A DNA stretch of 64,000 bases from Xenoacremonium recifei (GCA_012184525.1 WOFQ01000011.1:372001-436000); one strand, 5' to 3'; numbered from the stretch's first letter, positions 45,543 through 58,106 are shown. Translations and numbers: made by a program. Notes: generated by a model not told the origin, from the letters alone.

Positions 45543-47655
45543 TCAGCTCTTATCCGGGCCTTCTTCCAGGAAGAACTATCGCACTGGTGTTAGTAAAAAA
45601 TTTAAAAATGCATAGAGCAATAGACTTACGTAGTTGCCGCTCAGCTTCTGCTCCTGGTCGAGCTGCGAGCCGTTCTTGTTGATACGGGGGCGGTAGTTAG
45701 TAGGATCACGACGGAAGGTGACGTCCAGGTTCTTCAAGAAGGTGTTGCAGCCAGTGAGAAGAGACTCGGGCTTGTTGGCGTGAGCGTCGATACCGGGCTG
45801 GCCGTCAAAGACAATGACGCGGTCAGCAAGGTAAGTAGCCATAATGAAATCGTGCTCGACGACGAAAGCGGTCTTCTTGGAGTGCATGATGAATCGCTTG
45901 ATAACACGAGAGGCAATGATACGCTGCTCGGAATCGAGGTAGGCAGAGGGCTCGTCAATGACGTAGATATCGGCGGGCATACCGAGCGACAGGACAATGG
46001 CGACACGCTGCAATTCACCACCAGACAGGTTCTTGACTTCCTGGTCGATGAAGTCGTCAAGTTTGAGGGGCTTGACAACATCGGTCTGGAACTGGGGAGA
46101 GAGGAAGGCCTGCTTGATCTTCTTGAAGAAGAGCTGGCGGACGGTACCCTCAAACTTGGGGGTGATGGTCTGAGGCTTCATGCTAATTCGCATGTCCGGG
46201 ACCTGGCCCTTGCCATCGGGCTTGAGGGCACCAGCAAGCAGACGACAGAACGTCGTCTTTCCAGTACCGTTCTCACCCATCATGACAATGATCTCGGAGT
46301 CGGTGAAATCGCCAGCATCAATGCGGAGATTGAAGGAGCCAAGCGCCTTCTCCATCTTAGGGTACTTGAAGGCGCGAGACTTATCAATAGCATAGTCATC
46401 AGCTCCCTCAGCGATTCTGAAAGTCAGGGACTCATCACGGAATCGCAAGTTCTCAGTGGGGATGTGGCCGTCGAGGAAAATGTTGATACCCTCACGGACG
46501 GAGTAGGGGAGGGTGACGACACCATAGATGGCGGGCTTTCCGTAGAGGACACAGATGTAGTCAGAGAGGTAGTCAAGGACTGACAAATCGTGCTCAACAA
46601 CGATGATGTAGTCGTTGTCGCGGAGGAGAGATCGAATGACCATGGCAGCGCTCAGACGCTGCTTGACATCGAGATAGGACGACGGCTCATCAAACATGTA
46701 CACATCGGCCTTCTGGACGCAGACAGTTCCAATGGCGAAACGCTGGAGCTCACCACCGGACAGGAGGTTGACGTCTCGGTCCATGATGTGGTTGAGCTCC
46801 AGAACGTTGGCGATCTCCTCCATGTTGCCCAATGATGCACGGCTCTCGATGAGGTGGCGCACACTCTTCTTGGGGCCTCGGACGGCCTTGGGGATCTGGT
46901 CGACATACTGAGGCTTGACAACAGCCTTCAGGTCATCTTCCAACAACTTGGTGAAGTAGTCTATGCAGTGTTAGTCATCAAGGCTCATAATCAGTAGCGG
47001 TGTCTGTGACTTACTCTGGAGCTCAGAACCACGGAAGTACTTGATGACATCCTCCCAATCCGGGGGGTTGGCGTGTCGGCCCAGGTTGGGCTTGAGCTTT
47101 CCCGAGAGAATCTTCAGAGCGGTACTCTTGCCAATACCGTTGGTTCCGACGAGACCAAGCACCTGACCGGGACGGGGCATAGGCAAACGATGCAACTTGA
47201 AGCTGTTGGGGCCATATCGATGGGTGACCTGGCTCTCGAGGTTGGTGGGCAGGTTGATGATGGTGATGGCGTCGAAGGGGCACTTCTTCGGGCAGATACC
47301 GCAACCGATACAGAGCGACTCGGAGATGAAGGCCAGGCGCGACTCGGGGGTGACTTCAATGCAAAGCTTGCCACTTCGAACGACAGGGCAAGATTTCTTG
47401 CATTCTTGGCGACATTTCCGGGGTCGACACTATCATCATGGAAAATTCAGTCAGCCTCCGGGCATCAACATCGTGGGGATGGCGGGGTAGTAGGTTTTGA
47501 GCATCGTCGGGGAGCTGTCAAAGGGAGGGGTCGGGATAGAACGAACCTTGTCGCTGTTGACGATAGCGATACTGGTGACGCGTTAGTGACTGTCTCAACA
47601 GCTGGCACGAGATGGCGAGGTCCTCCTCAACGTACCGAGTGAGCTTGTCCGCCAT
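45543..47655 (-). CDS. RLI1: ribosome recycling ATPase RLI1 (ABCE1)
   Basis: Five exons (47636-47655, 47547-47571, 47015-47429, 45630-46960, 45543-45575) give 607 residues, the family length. ABCE1 splits ribosomes after termination and helps ribosome biogenesis and initiation. The N-terminal part carries the two [4Fe-4S] clusters (CRPRKCRQECKKSCPVV and LCIGCGICPKKCPFDA). NBD1 has Walker A GTNGIGKST and signature LSGGELQRF; the hinge and NBD2 follow with GENGTGKTTF and LSGGELQRVAI and the two switch His (VVEHD in both halves). The first two coding exons are only 20 and 25 nt. The last exon is 33 nt and yields NYFFLEEGPDKS; NYFFL matches the yeast end. All joins are in frame (K-LTR-IAI, SDK-CRP, LQ-NYFTKLL). 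Confidence 0.95.
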
Positions 47656-49453
47656 GATTGCGATCGCGACGAGGCCACAGAATCAATTCAGGGCACGATG
47701 GTGGGGCTTGGGAATTTTTTTTGAAATGGAAGGAAAAAGCTGGGAAGTGGAACAGGTCGTCTGCGCCGTCCAGCCCAAAGGGACGCAAAGTCAGCTCTCG
47801 CGTGCGCAAAGACGAAGGCTTGACGACACGAAGCTTCGCAGGGCGAAAATTAATTTGTAGGGGGCAAAGAGCACGGTAGAGAGACGTTCTGTCGCGCGGT
47901 GTGTGGTCATCAATTTTTCCCGCCTCGTGAATCGTCCGCTTTGCTGGCGGGGCCAGGGCGGTGGGGGAGACGGGACACTGAGAGTGAGCGCCCATGGCTG
48001 AGGCTGAGGCGCTGTTAGGGCTGTGGCTGGAGCCATGTACCGCCTCGCCCGGGTCGCTGCGGAACGGCACCCTCGAGTCTGACAATAGCTACCTGATCTG
48101 CTGTGGGCTCTAACCATGACGTTTTGTCTGCAGCACCTCCACAAGCCTCGACAACCTTGGAAGGAGGGATCCGAGCTTATGGATAACGGCATGCGATGCC
48201 TGCTGCCTTCAGTTGCACAAGACGGTGACAGATGCGGCCCGTTTGCAAGCCCGTTGGATAAGGTGTCTTGTGCATGTATTTGAGGACATTGTTGAAAATT
48301 AAACCCTTTGTTGAATGTGTTCTCACTTTCGGGATGATTCAAGTCGGCCGCCTTGAGACGAGAATCTCCCCAGGATAACTGTCATAGCCTCAGAAGGTTG
48401 AACATGCAAACACAAAGATGTCGCCCAACCAATAGAGAGCATAGAAACACCAAATAAGCCGCAGACAAGCAAGGCGATACACAGATTTACTTTTGGTAAC
48501 CCGAGGTTATCCTCGAGGAGGTTATCGGCTACAGGGTACTGGACTTACAGCGCCGATGATCGATCTCCAAAATCTGAGCCTCATGTTTTCCCAGCCAACG
48601 CGATGCTCGCGTGACCATTCAAAATAAACAGCAATATAAGTGCCAGACAAACAAGACCAACACTGAGGATCCTTTTTTCACTTTTTTCTCGCCTCGCGTT
48701 TTCTCACCTCACTTTGAGCTCAGGATTCCCCGGTGGCCGGTACCGTCACGTGACCCCACTAAACCAGCCTGGCCTGATAAGGCAAGGTGCGCCCGTGCTT
48801 TCGGACCATCTCCCGCGCATCCCAATTCTTTCCTGCCTCTCTCCACCGTGCATTTTGTGACATTCCGCCCGTCCTCGTCAACCCTCAACCACGAACCGCC
48901 GTTCGTCCTCCGATTCCGCACAGGACCTCCGAAGCTGCTTTCCGTCACTCACAGATGCTCTTCGCGGCCTGGACGTCATTCATTAATGACTTGTAAGTTG
49001 CCACGTCCCCCCGTTCTGCCCTCTACTGCTGCCGCGGCCATGGGTCTGCCGCCTGGTCACATATCGTCGAACCAGCCTCGACTCCGGCCGCCTCCTTCGC
49101 GATGCTGGCGCCCAAGGGCTATTCCTGCGCCATATTGTGCTTGTTTTTGATGGAAACGATGCTCCTCGATGATGCAGACACGTCTGCCACTCGAGTCTGC
49201 CCTCCGTGAGCCTCAGGCCACCCCAATTGCGGTGTCTCTGTTCTTCAGCCTTCCCATCACCACCCTCATGCGGGATGCGACAGGCTGCCCAGTTTCATCG
49301 TCTGCTGCCTCTCTGGCTTATTTCGGTGATGCCCTTGGGTCGCCTGAGTCGCCGCTGCCCGATAATCCCTCACATGTCTTCCCACCGCTACTGCAAAGGA
49401 GCAAAGGCTAATGTCGTCGCGAACTACAGCAGGCAGCGTCCGGCAACTTCAAG
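47656..49453. promoter_or_regulatory. divergent intergenic region RLI1/CHD1
   Basis: 1.8 kb between divergent start codons. A perfect 10-bp palindrome GTCACGTGAC is at 48745-48754. From about 48,780 the plus strand is C/T-rich, like a long CHD1 leader, and contains several upstream ATGs in short frames. A 179-codon frame at 48611-49150 shows no domain and is not called. Confidence 0.5.
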
Positions 49454-52400
49454 ATGATGTCCACCCCGATCCTAGGTGGTCCTTCGAACGGTCACCTGTC
49501 GCCGGACGATGAAACCAATCCGATGCTCAACAACGGCGTCAATACCACCGACGCTGACTCCTTCGAAACCCACGATCACTCTGCGCACAACTCATCACCG
49601 TCGCCATCAATAGACGCGGATCCCATCTCTAACGATATCGACAACGATCAGCATATGTCGGAGAGCGATGAAGCCAGTGATGACAATGCTTCCGAAGATG
49701 CCGACTTCGACATGGAGGAGAGTGTGCCATCTCAGAATGGTGACGTTATTGAAGAACGTGCCAGCTCACCCGACTCGAACCGCGCTCCCAAGCGGAAAGC
49801 ACCCATCGCCGAGGATGAGTACATCAAGGCAAACCCAGAGCTATATGGACTCCGGCGCAGTGTAAGCAATGAAAAATTTTCACCTCGTGCCACTGTTGAG
49901 ACTGACAATACGCTGCAGACGCGACCACGTGAACAACGCAAAATTGTACGCGCAGACATCATCACTAAATCGTAGTATTTTCGCTAACATCATTCTCAGG
50001 TCGAATCTGAAGATTCAGACTCAGATGTAACTCCCGCAAGCCGCCAGCGTGGTGCCAAACGGCGACGCGTGGAATCTTCCCGAACTTGTAGGTTATCCAA
50101 TATTCCCTCTGACCACCTTCGTCTTGCTTGCCAGACCACTGACCCTATAATGCAGCCTCGAAGATCGGAACCCCTACTCTGCGAGCCTCGACCAACGATT
50201 CGGATTCTGACTCGGATAACTATGGCGGAGCCCGGGCTAAGAGCCAACAGAAGAAGGCTCGACTGCAACGAGAAGCACAACCTGACCTTGTATACGCGGA
50301 GAAGCGGTGGTCAAGCAGACGTGCCGCTCAAGTCCAGCAAGGCGCTTACGAAGAGAGCGATGTTGAAGAGGAAGACGAGGACGATATCATTGAAGCCTCT
50401 TACGTTGCTGACTACGTTGATGATTCGCCATACGTCGAGAAAGTTGTCCGACATCGATTGAAGGATGGCTTGACCCTGACCTGGGACTCTAGCCGCCACG
50501 ACTTTGAGTACTTCATCAAGTGGCAAGGCAAATCTCACATGCATGATACATGGGAGACGATCGAAGAGCTACGAAACATGCGCGGCTTCCGAAAGGTCGA
50601 GAACTACTTCCGAAAGTATGTCGACCAAGAACTCGACATTCGCTTCGGTGACGACGTCCCCCCCGAGACTAAGGAGCAGTTCTTCCTCGACCGCGAGCGA
50701 GATGAAGAGGCCTTCGAAGACTATACCAAGGTTGAGAGAGTTGTTGCCGTGCGAGATGGCGAGGAAGGTGATGAATACTATGTCAAGTGGAAGGGCCTCA
50801 CCTACGAAGAGTGCACCTGGGAGGCAGCCGCCGACATCAGCACCGCGTTCCAAGACAAGATTGACCAATATCTGGATCGAGCAGTGCGATCCTGGTCGTC
50901 GGACCGGAAGGAGGCCAACCTCGACACTCGCTCTAGAATGACCAAGTTGGAGAAGCAGCCTGATTACATCCAAGGTGGTGAGCTTCGCAATTTCCAGCTT
51001 CGAGGTCTCAACTTCTTGTGCCTCAACTGGTGCCGAGGCAACAATGTCATTCTGGCTGACGAAATGGGTCTCGGCAAAACCGTTCAGACAGTCTCCTTCC
51101 TGAGCTGGTTGCGCAATGCCCGTCGTCAAGAGGGCCCATGGCTGGTAGTCGCTCCCCTCAGTGTCATTCCAGCTTGGTGCGATACCTTCAACACTTGGTC
51201 TCCAGACCTGAACTATGTTGTGTACCTGGGCCCAGAGGAAGCCCGCAAAATCATTCGCGAGAATGAGCTTATTGTTGACGGTAACCCAAAGAAGCCCAAG
51301 TTCAACGTCCTGGTCACCTCCTACGAGTTTATTCTTCAGGACTGGCAGTTTCTTCAGTCTATCAAGTGGCAGGCGCTTGCTGTCGATGAAGCCCATCGAC
51401 TCAAGAATCGCGAATCCCAGCTGTATCAACGCCTAGTTGGCTTTGGAATTCCTTGCAAGATGCTGATCACGGGAACACCGATCCAAAATAACCTGGCTGA
51501 GCTTTCTGCCCTGCTTGATTTCCTGAATCCCGGAAAAGTCGACATCGATGAAGACTTGGATTCCCTATCCGCCGCTGATGCTCAGGAAAAGCTTCAGCAG
51601 CTTCACAAGGCCATCGCGCCCTACATTCTACGACGAACCAAAGAAACGGTTGAGTCTGATCTTCCTCCAAAGACTGAGAAGATCATTCGAGTGGAGTTGT
51701 CCGATGTCCAACTGGACTACTACAAGAACATTCTGACACGTAACTACACTGCTCTATGCGACGCCACCAATGGCCACAAGAACTCGCTGCTCAATATCAT
51801 GATGGAACTGAAGAAGGTCAGCAATCATCCATACATGTTCCCGGGCGCTGAAGAGCGAGTCTTGGGCGGCAGCACGCGAAGAGAGGACCAGATCAAGGGA
51901 CTCATTGCGAGCAGTGGTAAGATGATGTTGATTGATCAACTCTTGTCGAAGCTGAAGAAGGATGGCCACCGAGTTCTTATCTTCAGCCAGATGGTCAAAA
52001 TGCTCGACATCCTGGGAGACTACCTTTCATTAAGAGGCTACAAGTTCCAGAGACTGGACGGTACCATTGCTGCAGGTCCCCGACGTATGGCCATTAACCA
52101 CTTCAATGCGGAAGACAGCGAAGATTTCTGCTTCCTTTTATCAACCCGAGCCGGTGGATTAGGCATCAACCTGATGACTGCCGACACCGTCATTATCTTT
52201 GACTCCGACTGGAACCCCCAGGCAGACTTGCAAGCCATGGCCAGAGCTCATCGTATCGGCCAAAAGCGACCTGTCAACATCTACCGCCTCGTGTCCAAGG
52301 AGACCGTTGAGGAAGAAGTCCTGGAACGTGCTCGCAACAAGCTTCTCTTGGAGTACCTTACTATACAGGCCGGTGTCACTGATGATGGCAAAGCGGCGTT

Positions 52401-54678
52401 CAAGGAAGAACTCAACAAGAAGGGCCTCAAGATTGATGGACCCTCTACATCTGAAGATATTCAAATGGTTCTGAAGATGCGTTCGTCCAAGATGTTCGAG
52501 CAAAGCGGCAACCAACAACGATTGGAGCAACTTGATATTGATTCCATCCTTGAGAACGCTGAAGTCACCAAGACCAAGGTCGATGACAAGATCAACCTCA
52601 GCAGTGGCGGCATCGACTGGGACAACTTCATGCAGATTACTGATGTCAAAGTGGATGACATCAATCTCGACTGGGACGATATCATTCCAGCAGAGAAACT
52701 CGCTGAGATCAAAGCCGAGGAAGAGAAGAATCAGCATGAAGCTTATCTGGCTAAGGTCGCCGCAGAAAGCGCGCCTCGGAGAGCCACAATGAAAAATCGC
52801 AACAGGGAAACGGATCGTGCAGATCGCCTGAAGAAGCGACAGAGGGAACAGCAGCAGGAAGAAGAGGAGCAACGAGCCTTACTTGCCGACCCCAAGCGAC
52901 CGCTATCTGAAAAGGAGCAGCGCAATCTTATCAAAGCTTACTTCCGCTTCGGTTCGATGGACGACCGAGCCAAGGATATTATCCAAGAAGCGAAGCTAGG
53001 CGAACGGGACGAAGACTTCGTCAAGTCTGTCCTTAATGACTTTATTCAAGCGGCTTCGCAAGCTGTCGAGGACAACAATGTCAAGCTCGTTGAAGAAGAA
53101 AAGAAGATGGGCAAATCATTAACCAAGAAGGATCGGAAAGCCGTCCTCATAGACTTTGGCGAGCTGAAGAAAGTCAACGCTGAGACAGCGATCGAGCGAC
53201 CCAAACAGTTGGCGCTCCTGCGGCAGGCGATTCGAAGCCATACCGAATGGCGATCATTCCGCCTTCCCGATGCTACCAAGTCGGCACATTACTCTTGTCC
53301 CTGGGGCGCGAAAGAAGACGCCATGCTTCTTGTCGGTATCGACAGACATGGATTTGGCGCTTGGGTGCAAATTCGTGACGACCCTGATCTTGACATGGGC
53401 GACAAGTTCTTCCTGGAGGAACACCGTGTTGAGAAGAAAGAGGAACGAAGCAAGGGCAACGACAAGATGAAAGCACCTGGTGCCGTTCACCTCGTCCGTC
53501 GATCCGAATATCTGCTGTCGGTACTGCAGTCGAAGCATTCTACTGACCGTAACGTTCAAAGAGCCGTCGAGAACCACCATCGCAACAACAAGAAACACCA
53601 ACATCTCACGAATGGGAACCGAGCCAGTGGCAACTCTTCCCCCGCGCAGCCGGCGATTAAGAAGCATCGCGACAGGGAAAGGGAGAGGGAACATGGCCAT
53701 GGCGAGCACCACCACTCCCACCTACACGGAGAGGAGCGAGGCACTCCTCGACCGGACTTCAAGCGGAAGCAAGCATCCCATGAGGATAGCCGCAGTCCCA
53801 AGTACCGCCGTGTGGACGAACATCGCCGCTCTGGTAACCATGGAGATGACCGCGAGCGAACCGAGAAGCGACGGCATCGCGATGAGGATAGACGTGACGA
53901 TAGACGTGACGATAGACGCGAGGAGCGCCGACATGAGCGTCGTGACGATCGTCGGGATGACCGCCGGGAGGACCGCCGAGACGATCGCCGGGACGATCGC
54001 CGAAGTGACCGACGCGAAGACCGGCGCGATAGTCGTCGTGAGGATCGACGTGATGACCGACGTGATGACCGACGGGATGATAGACGCTCGGAGCATCGGC
54101 ATCGCGACCGTGACGACCACCATCGTCGCCACGACAGGCATCGTGAAGATCGTGAGCGTGAGCGTAGCCCTCATCGGGAGCCACGACCCCAAGACGATCG
54201 CCGAGCCAGGGCCCTGCGGCGACTCGATGAGCTTCGACGTATCGAAGATGACAGAGACCAACGGGAGCAAGACAACGATGCCATGATGTGGTATTTGTTG
54301 AGACCAGTCCACAAGAACTTCGAGAGAATCTTGGGGACCACCAAGGACAAGATCAAGTCAAGCAAGGAGCGAGCTAATATCTTTGGCACCGAACTTGTTG
54401 CTATCGGTACATTCCTTGATAAAAAGCTTGCTGCGACCGCTGCCGATGAAGATTTGAAGAAGAACTTTTGGTAAGTTTTCCTGGTCGCGAATCGTCATGA
54501 GGACAAAGCAGCTAACATTGACGGCAGGGATTTCCTGGCAGCTTTGTGGCCCGTAGAGGACACAAGTAAGAGCATCACTGGGGAGCGCCTTAGTGGGATG
54601 TATCGAGCTCTCGCTACCCGACAACAAAAGGACAAGGACCAGGCGGAATCGGGCTCAGCGAAGACTAACGGAGCCTGA
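49454..54678 (+). CDS. CHD1: chromodomain-helicase CHD1
   Basis: Four exons (49454-49945, 50000-50087, 50156-54470, 54528-54678) give 1681 residues. Chd1 is an ATP-dependent remodeller that spaces nucleosomes behind RNA polymerase II. An acidic, Ser-rich N-terminus is followed by tandem chromodomains (about 280-440; second contains EYYVKWKGLTYEECTWEAA). The SNF2 ATPase has Walker A ADEMGLGKT near residue 494, DEAH as AVDEAHRLKN near 601, and the helicase C lobe about 790-925 (FLLSTRAGGLGINL). A SANT/SLIDE DNA-binding region lies about 1100-1275, and an RD/RR-rich tract of roughly 100-200 residues sits near 1410-1560. The last part is a CHD1 C-terminal CHCT domain (VHKNFERILGTTKDKIKSS) completed by exon 4. 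Two in-frame ATGs are adjacent at the start; either could be used. Confidence 0.94.
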
Positions 54679-55725
54679 TCTGTGAGTTTCTACCGTCCAC
54701 TTGGAGAATCTCACTCGAAACACACAACCTTTACTTCATTTGACAACCCACGTGACGGCTCTGGCACACTGTGACTGCATTTTCTGGCGTTCGGAACATT
54801 TGCTTGCATGCTCTTCGCCAAAACGACGATAAGGGCCTTTTCTTCGAGATCATACCCGGATTGCATGGTATAGGACGAGTTGAGGAGTTACCCCAACCGG
54901 ATCGGGGGGTTTGCGAAATCCGGCTGTCAAAAGTACGAAGATGTTCACACAAGTGTGACTTCTACGCATGATTTTTTGTTCTTTTCACTACTTCTTTGTT
55001 TTCTCTATTGGCCTTTTACAATACTTTCGGAGTACGGTTTGCATGCATTTCAGAGACAGGAAGGTCCTCTCAGTTGAGCAAGGAATCCTGTCATAGTGGG
55101 ACCGGCCTTTGTAGATGAAGCTTTTTTGGGGGTAACGGCCTTGAAAGGGTATTTTGATTTGGCATGACGATGGACCGTCAAAGGGCATTGAGCGGACTAA
55201 AGGGCCCCCGCCATTAGAGATGATTTGTTTATACGCATTTGGGTGGAAGAAGCGCTGCAGTCGAGCCAAGGGAGGAGACTTGAGCACTCCCAGCTCGTTA
55301 GACACATGATGATATAATAAAGATGATACACCCAGACCAAGCCCATGGCATGCCGCTGTACCTAGGACTGAGATTTAGTTGACTGTCTCAACTAGTGTTA
55401 GATTGCCTGGTTGACTGTTCGAGTGCCTGCTCCTTCGTGATTTTTATTGGCCTTTGTCTGCCACTGTTGGGCCGTTTATTGGGCGCTGAACGTTGACAGC
55501 CCAGAACTTGACCATGGTCGGCCTCCCGCAGGTGAGATACGGTTGGTCACTCTCCAACTCGCAGATGCAAGAGATCCACTGGATACGGCAGAATGACTGC
55601 AGAAAATGCACTTTGGAACGCTGCAGATGGTCGGCCTCCGCGGCGAGGGGCTGAGAGGGTGGTTATAAAGCAGAGCCTATCCCGTCGAGGAAAACCTCTC
55701 AGCGATATTTACCTATGCTCTCAGA
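54679..55725. other. CHD1 3' flank and deaminase gene promoter
   Basis: About 1.05 kb. A TATA-like GGTTATAAAGC lies at about 55661-55671, some 60 bp before the deaminase gene ATG. No gene or repeat is recognised. Confidence 0.5.
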
Positions 55726-57739
55726 ATGGCGGACCTATCCCCTGACGCGACAGGGATTGAGTATGCCGAGCGCATCGCACTCCTACATGCACTGGGCGAA
55801 GTGCAATCGCTGCCTCGGTCGAACCCAATTATAGAAACATCGCGCACCCGCAAGACGTCCAGAACATTAAGCATCGAAGACGAAAAGCAGTTGGCTCGCA
55901 TTCTAGCCTATTTCTCCAATATTGATCGGGATCCAAATAATGTCTCTGCGGTCTGCCTCCAGGAGGATGGACAGCGCTTGGAAGTTCTCGTGGCAGCCAA
56001 CGCTTGGAAAGTTGGGGAATCCAAGCATCTTGACTCTGTTAAAACGGGATTCGACACCATATTTGAACTGCTGAGGGATGACCAGTCTTGTAAGAGAAAA
56101 AAAAAAACCGAAACGCATTATGAGACTTCGCAATGTATACTTATCACTCGCAATAGATTCTTCGACCGATGTTAAGGCCAAGGTCTTTGCTCAGGTTATC
56201 TCCATGTGCCGCGTTTGTATTCTTCAACGATCTCGCAAAACTAACGAAAAAGACAAGCCTCCGATTCTTGAACAGGCTCTAGGTAAAGTTTCGCAGATGG
56301 AGGGAGTTGAAAACGAGGACCTAAGACACTATTCAGAGGATCTCATCAAGGCCTTGAAAGATTGTCGAAGCGCTGATCGGTCGAATATCTCAACACAAGA
56401 AGACCCCTGCTCGAAAATCGTCGAGCGGGCATATGATCTTTCGAAAGTGCCTAATGTCAAGGTTATCTTCCAAGCCCTAGGCTGTGTGAAGAAACCGAAT
56501 ATGCGCCCAAACTCTCGAGCTGCACTTTTCGATACTATTAAAAAGCTGGCTCAGTATAAGACGTATGCCTACAACTTGGTGAGATTTGCCGGAAAATATA
56601 GCGTGTTGAGGCAAGCATCGGTTCTTTTGGTGACGCTGGACTCATCGGCCTTCACTCCTCTGGTGATTCCAGATCCTCTCCCGGATTTTGAAGCAACGTT
56701 GGATAAAATCGCAGGCTCCCAGAAGGTAAATTGGAAAGAGAAAACACTGAAGGAATTAGGAAGAAGACCGAAAAATCCCAGGGAAGAATTCAAAAAAAAT
56801 TTGCAGATATTGGAAGAGCTAAGGATACATGCTGAGATACAGCTCGTCTGGTATCTTGAGGAACATGCGACTCAGAACCCGCCTCGAATCATCGTCTCGC
56901 ACAAAGATGCTTGCTATTTGTGCAATGCCTTCTTGACCCTAATCAGAGGGTATCAAACTCCAAAGACACATGGGAGGATATATCCAAGTTGGCGGCTTCC
57001 AGCGACTCGGATGTCGGAGTTTCAGAAGGGGTTTGTCACAGATTTGGAGTACCGCATCGTAGATAGGGTGAACCTCCTTCTGCGCACCATACCTTCTATT
57101 TACCCTCCAGAGAGCACTATTTCAAGCAATGCGGGTAGTATCCTCTCGGTGGTGAGGGTTTCGTCACGGGCCGAATCGAACGCAAATCAGAATGACGAAC
57201 CCGATAGCGGTAGTACGACTGTTCCCAACGGTCGGAGGAATAACTCGACGGCAAATATGATGGAGCTTAAAGACAAGGAGTCGAATGTATCAGGACCAGC
57301 AAATCAGCAAACTTCCCAGAAGGAAGTGTTGTCAGAACAACTTATAAAGAACTCAGGCTCAGTGCTCGATACCACCAGACGATCGACCTCACTACCAAAC
57401 ATAGCGCTCACAAGTTTGCGCGAGACTTCTGGGTGGAACCACGTTGGCAAAGGGAATACTTGGTCTCTTCAGCTGTCCAATATGACTTTGAAGGTTGAGT
57501 ACTTGACCAAATCATCGTCGAGCATACTCCTCTTCAAGGTGAGGCGGATGTCTGAATATGAGGCCAAAAACCCTGTGGGTGACGAACATTCTGTAATCCC
57601 AGTCAACGGGTCGATGGAAATTAGCTGTGGCATGAAATGCAAGGAGTTGAGACTGAAGGTGCGAAACGAATATTTCTTGGTTAAGCTTTGGCAGGTTCAG
57701 CCTGTGGGCAGAGATGACACTCAGAACCTAGAGGCCTAG
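55726..57739 (+). CDS. OTT_1508-type deaminase-fold protein
   Basis: Two exons (55726-56089, 56157-57739) give 648 residues. The central part matches the OTT_1508-like branch of the deaminase superfamily, found in Orientia and expanded in fungi. The zinc-site HAE motif is His346-Ala-Glu348 in RIHAEIQLVWYLEEH. It is followed by PRIIVSHKDACYLCNAFL, with Cys374 and Cys377 completing the metal site. A helical N-terminal region (about 1-330) precedes it. A Ser/Asn-rich linker and a beta-rich C-terminal module (about 560-645, SLQLSNMTLKVEYL to EYFLVKLWQVQP) follow. The intron has donor GTAAGA and acceptor GCAATAG; the poly-A stretch at 56097-56107 is inside it. All predicted metal ligands and the proton-shuttling Glu are present, so it may be catalytic; the substrate and role are unknown. 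Codons look more A/T-rich than in neighbouring genes. Confidence 0.82.
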
Positions 57740-58106
57740 GAGCGCAATCGTTCAAGCGAAAATGGTCGCAAATATCTCTGCTAGATTGAGAGCCTACTTA
57801 ATTTTTCAAGGGCTGAAGTTGATTTAATACTGGTTTGTTCACGTGAGAGCGCATCTGCATGTCATGTGGAGAAAGTTGGACCATCGCCTCAAACTTCGGT
57901 GAGAGGCCATCCACAACTGAGACAGCCTCACCTTGACACTAACGTATAAGAAGCGAGCTCTGGCCCGAAGAACGTTGAAAATTCTGCATATATTGTCTTC
58001 CAGGCTACTGTGAATACAGCAAACATCACATCAAGCCATCTTCTCGGGAACTCTCCAAACGACCAGCAAACCCCGCAGCCAACAGTCAAGACCTCTACTC
58101 TACGCA
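57740..58106. promoter_or_regulatory. intergenic, MET22 promoter
   Basis: 367 bp with the deaminase gene 3' UTR and the MET22 promoter and leader. The last ~100 bp are rich in CAAC/CATC, as in fungal leaders. A CACGTG lies at about 57840-57845. Confidence 0.55.

Noticed and set aside
45780..46583. 267-codon plus-strand frame in RLI1
   Set aside because: Antisense of the highly conserved NBD2 of RLI1.
48611..49150. 179-codon plus-strand frame upstream of CHD1
   Set aside because: Pro/Arg/Ser-rich and within a C/T-rich stretch that reads as the CHD1 leader.
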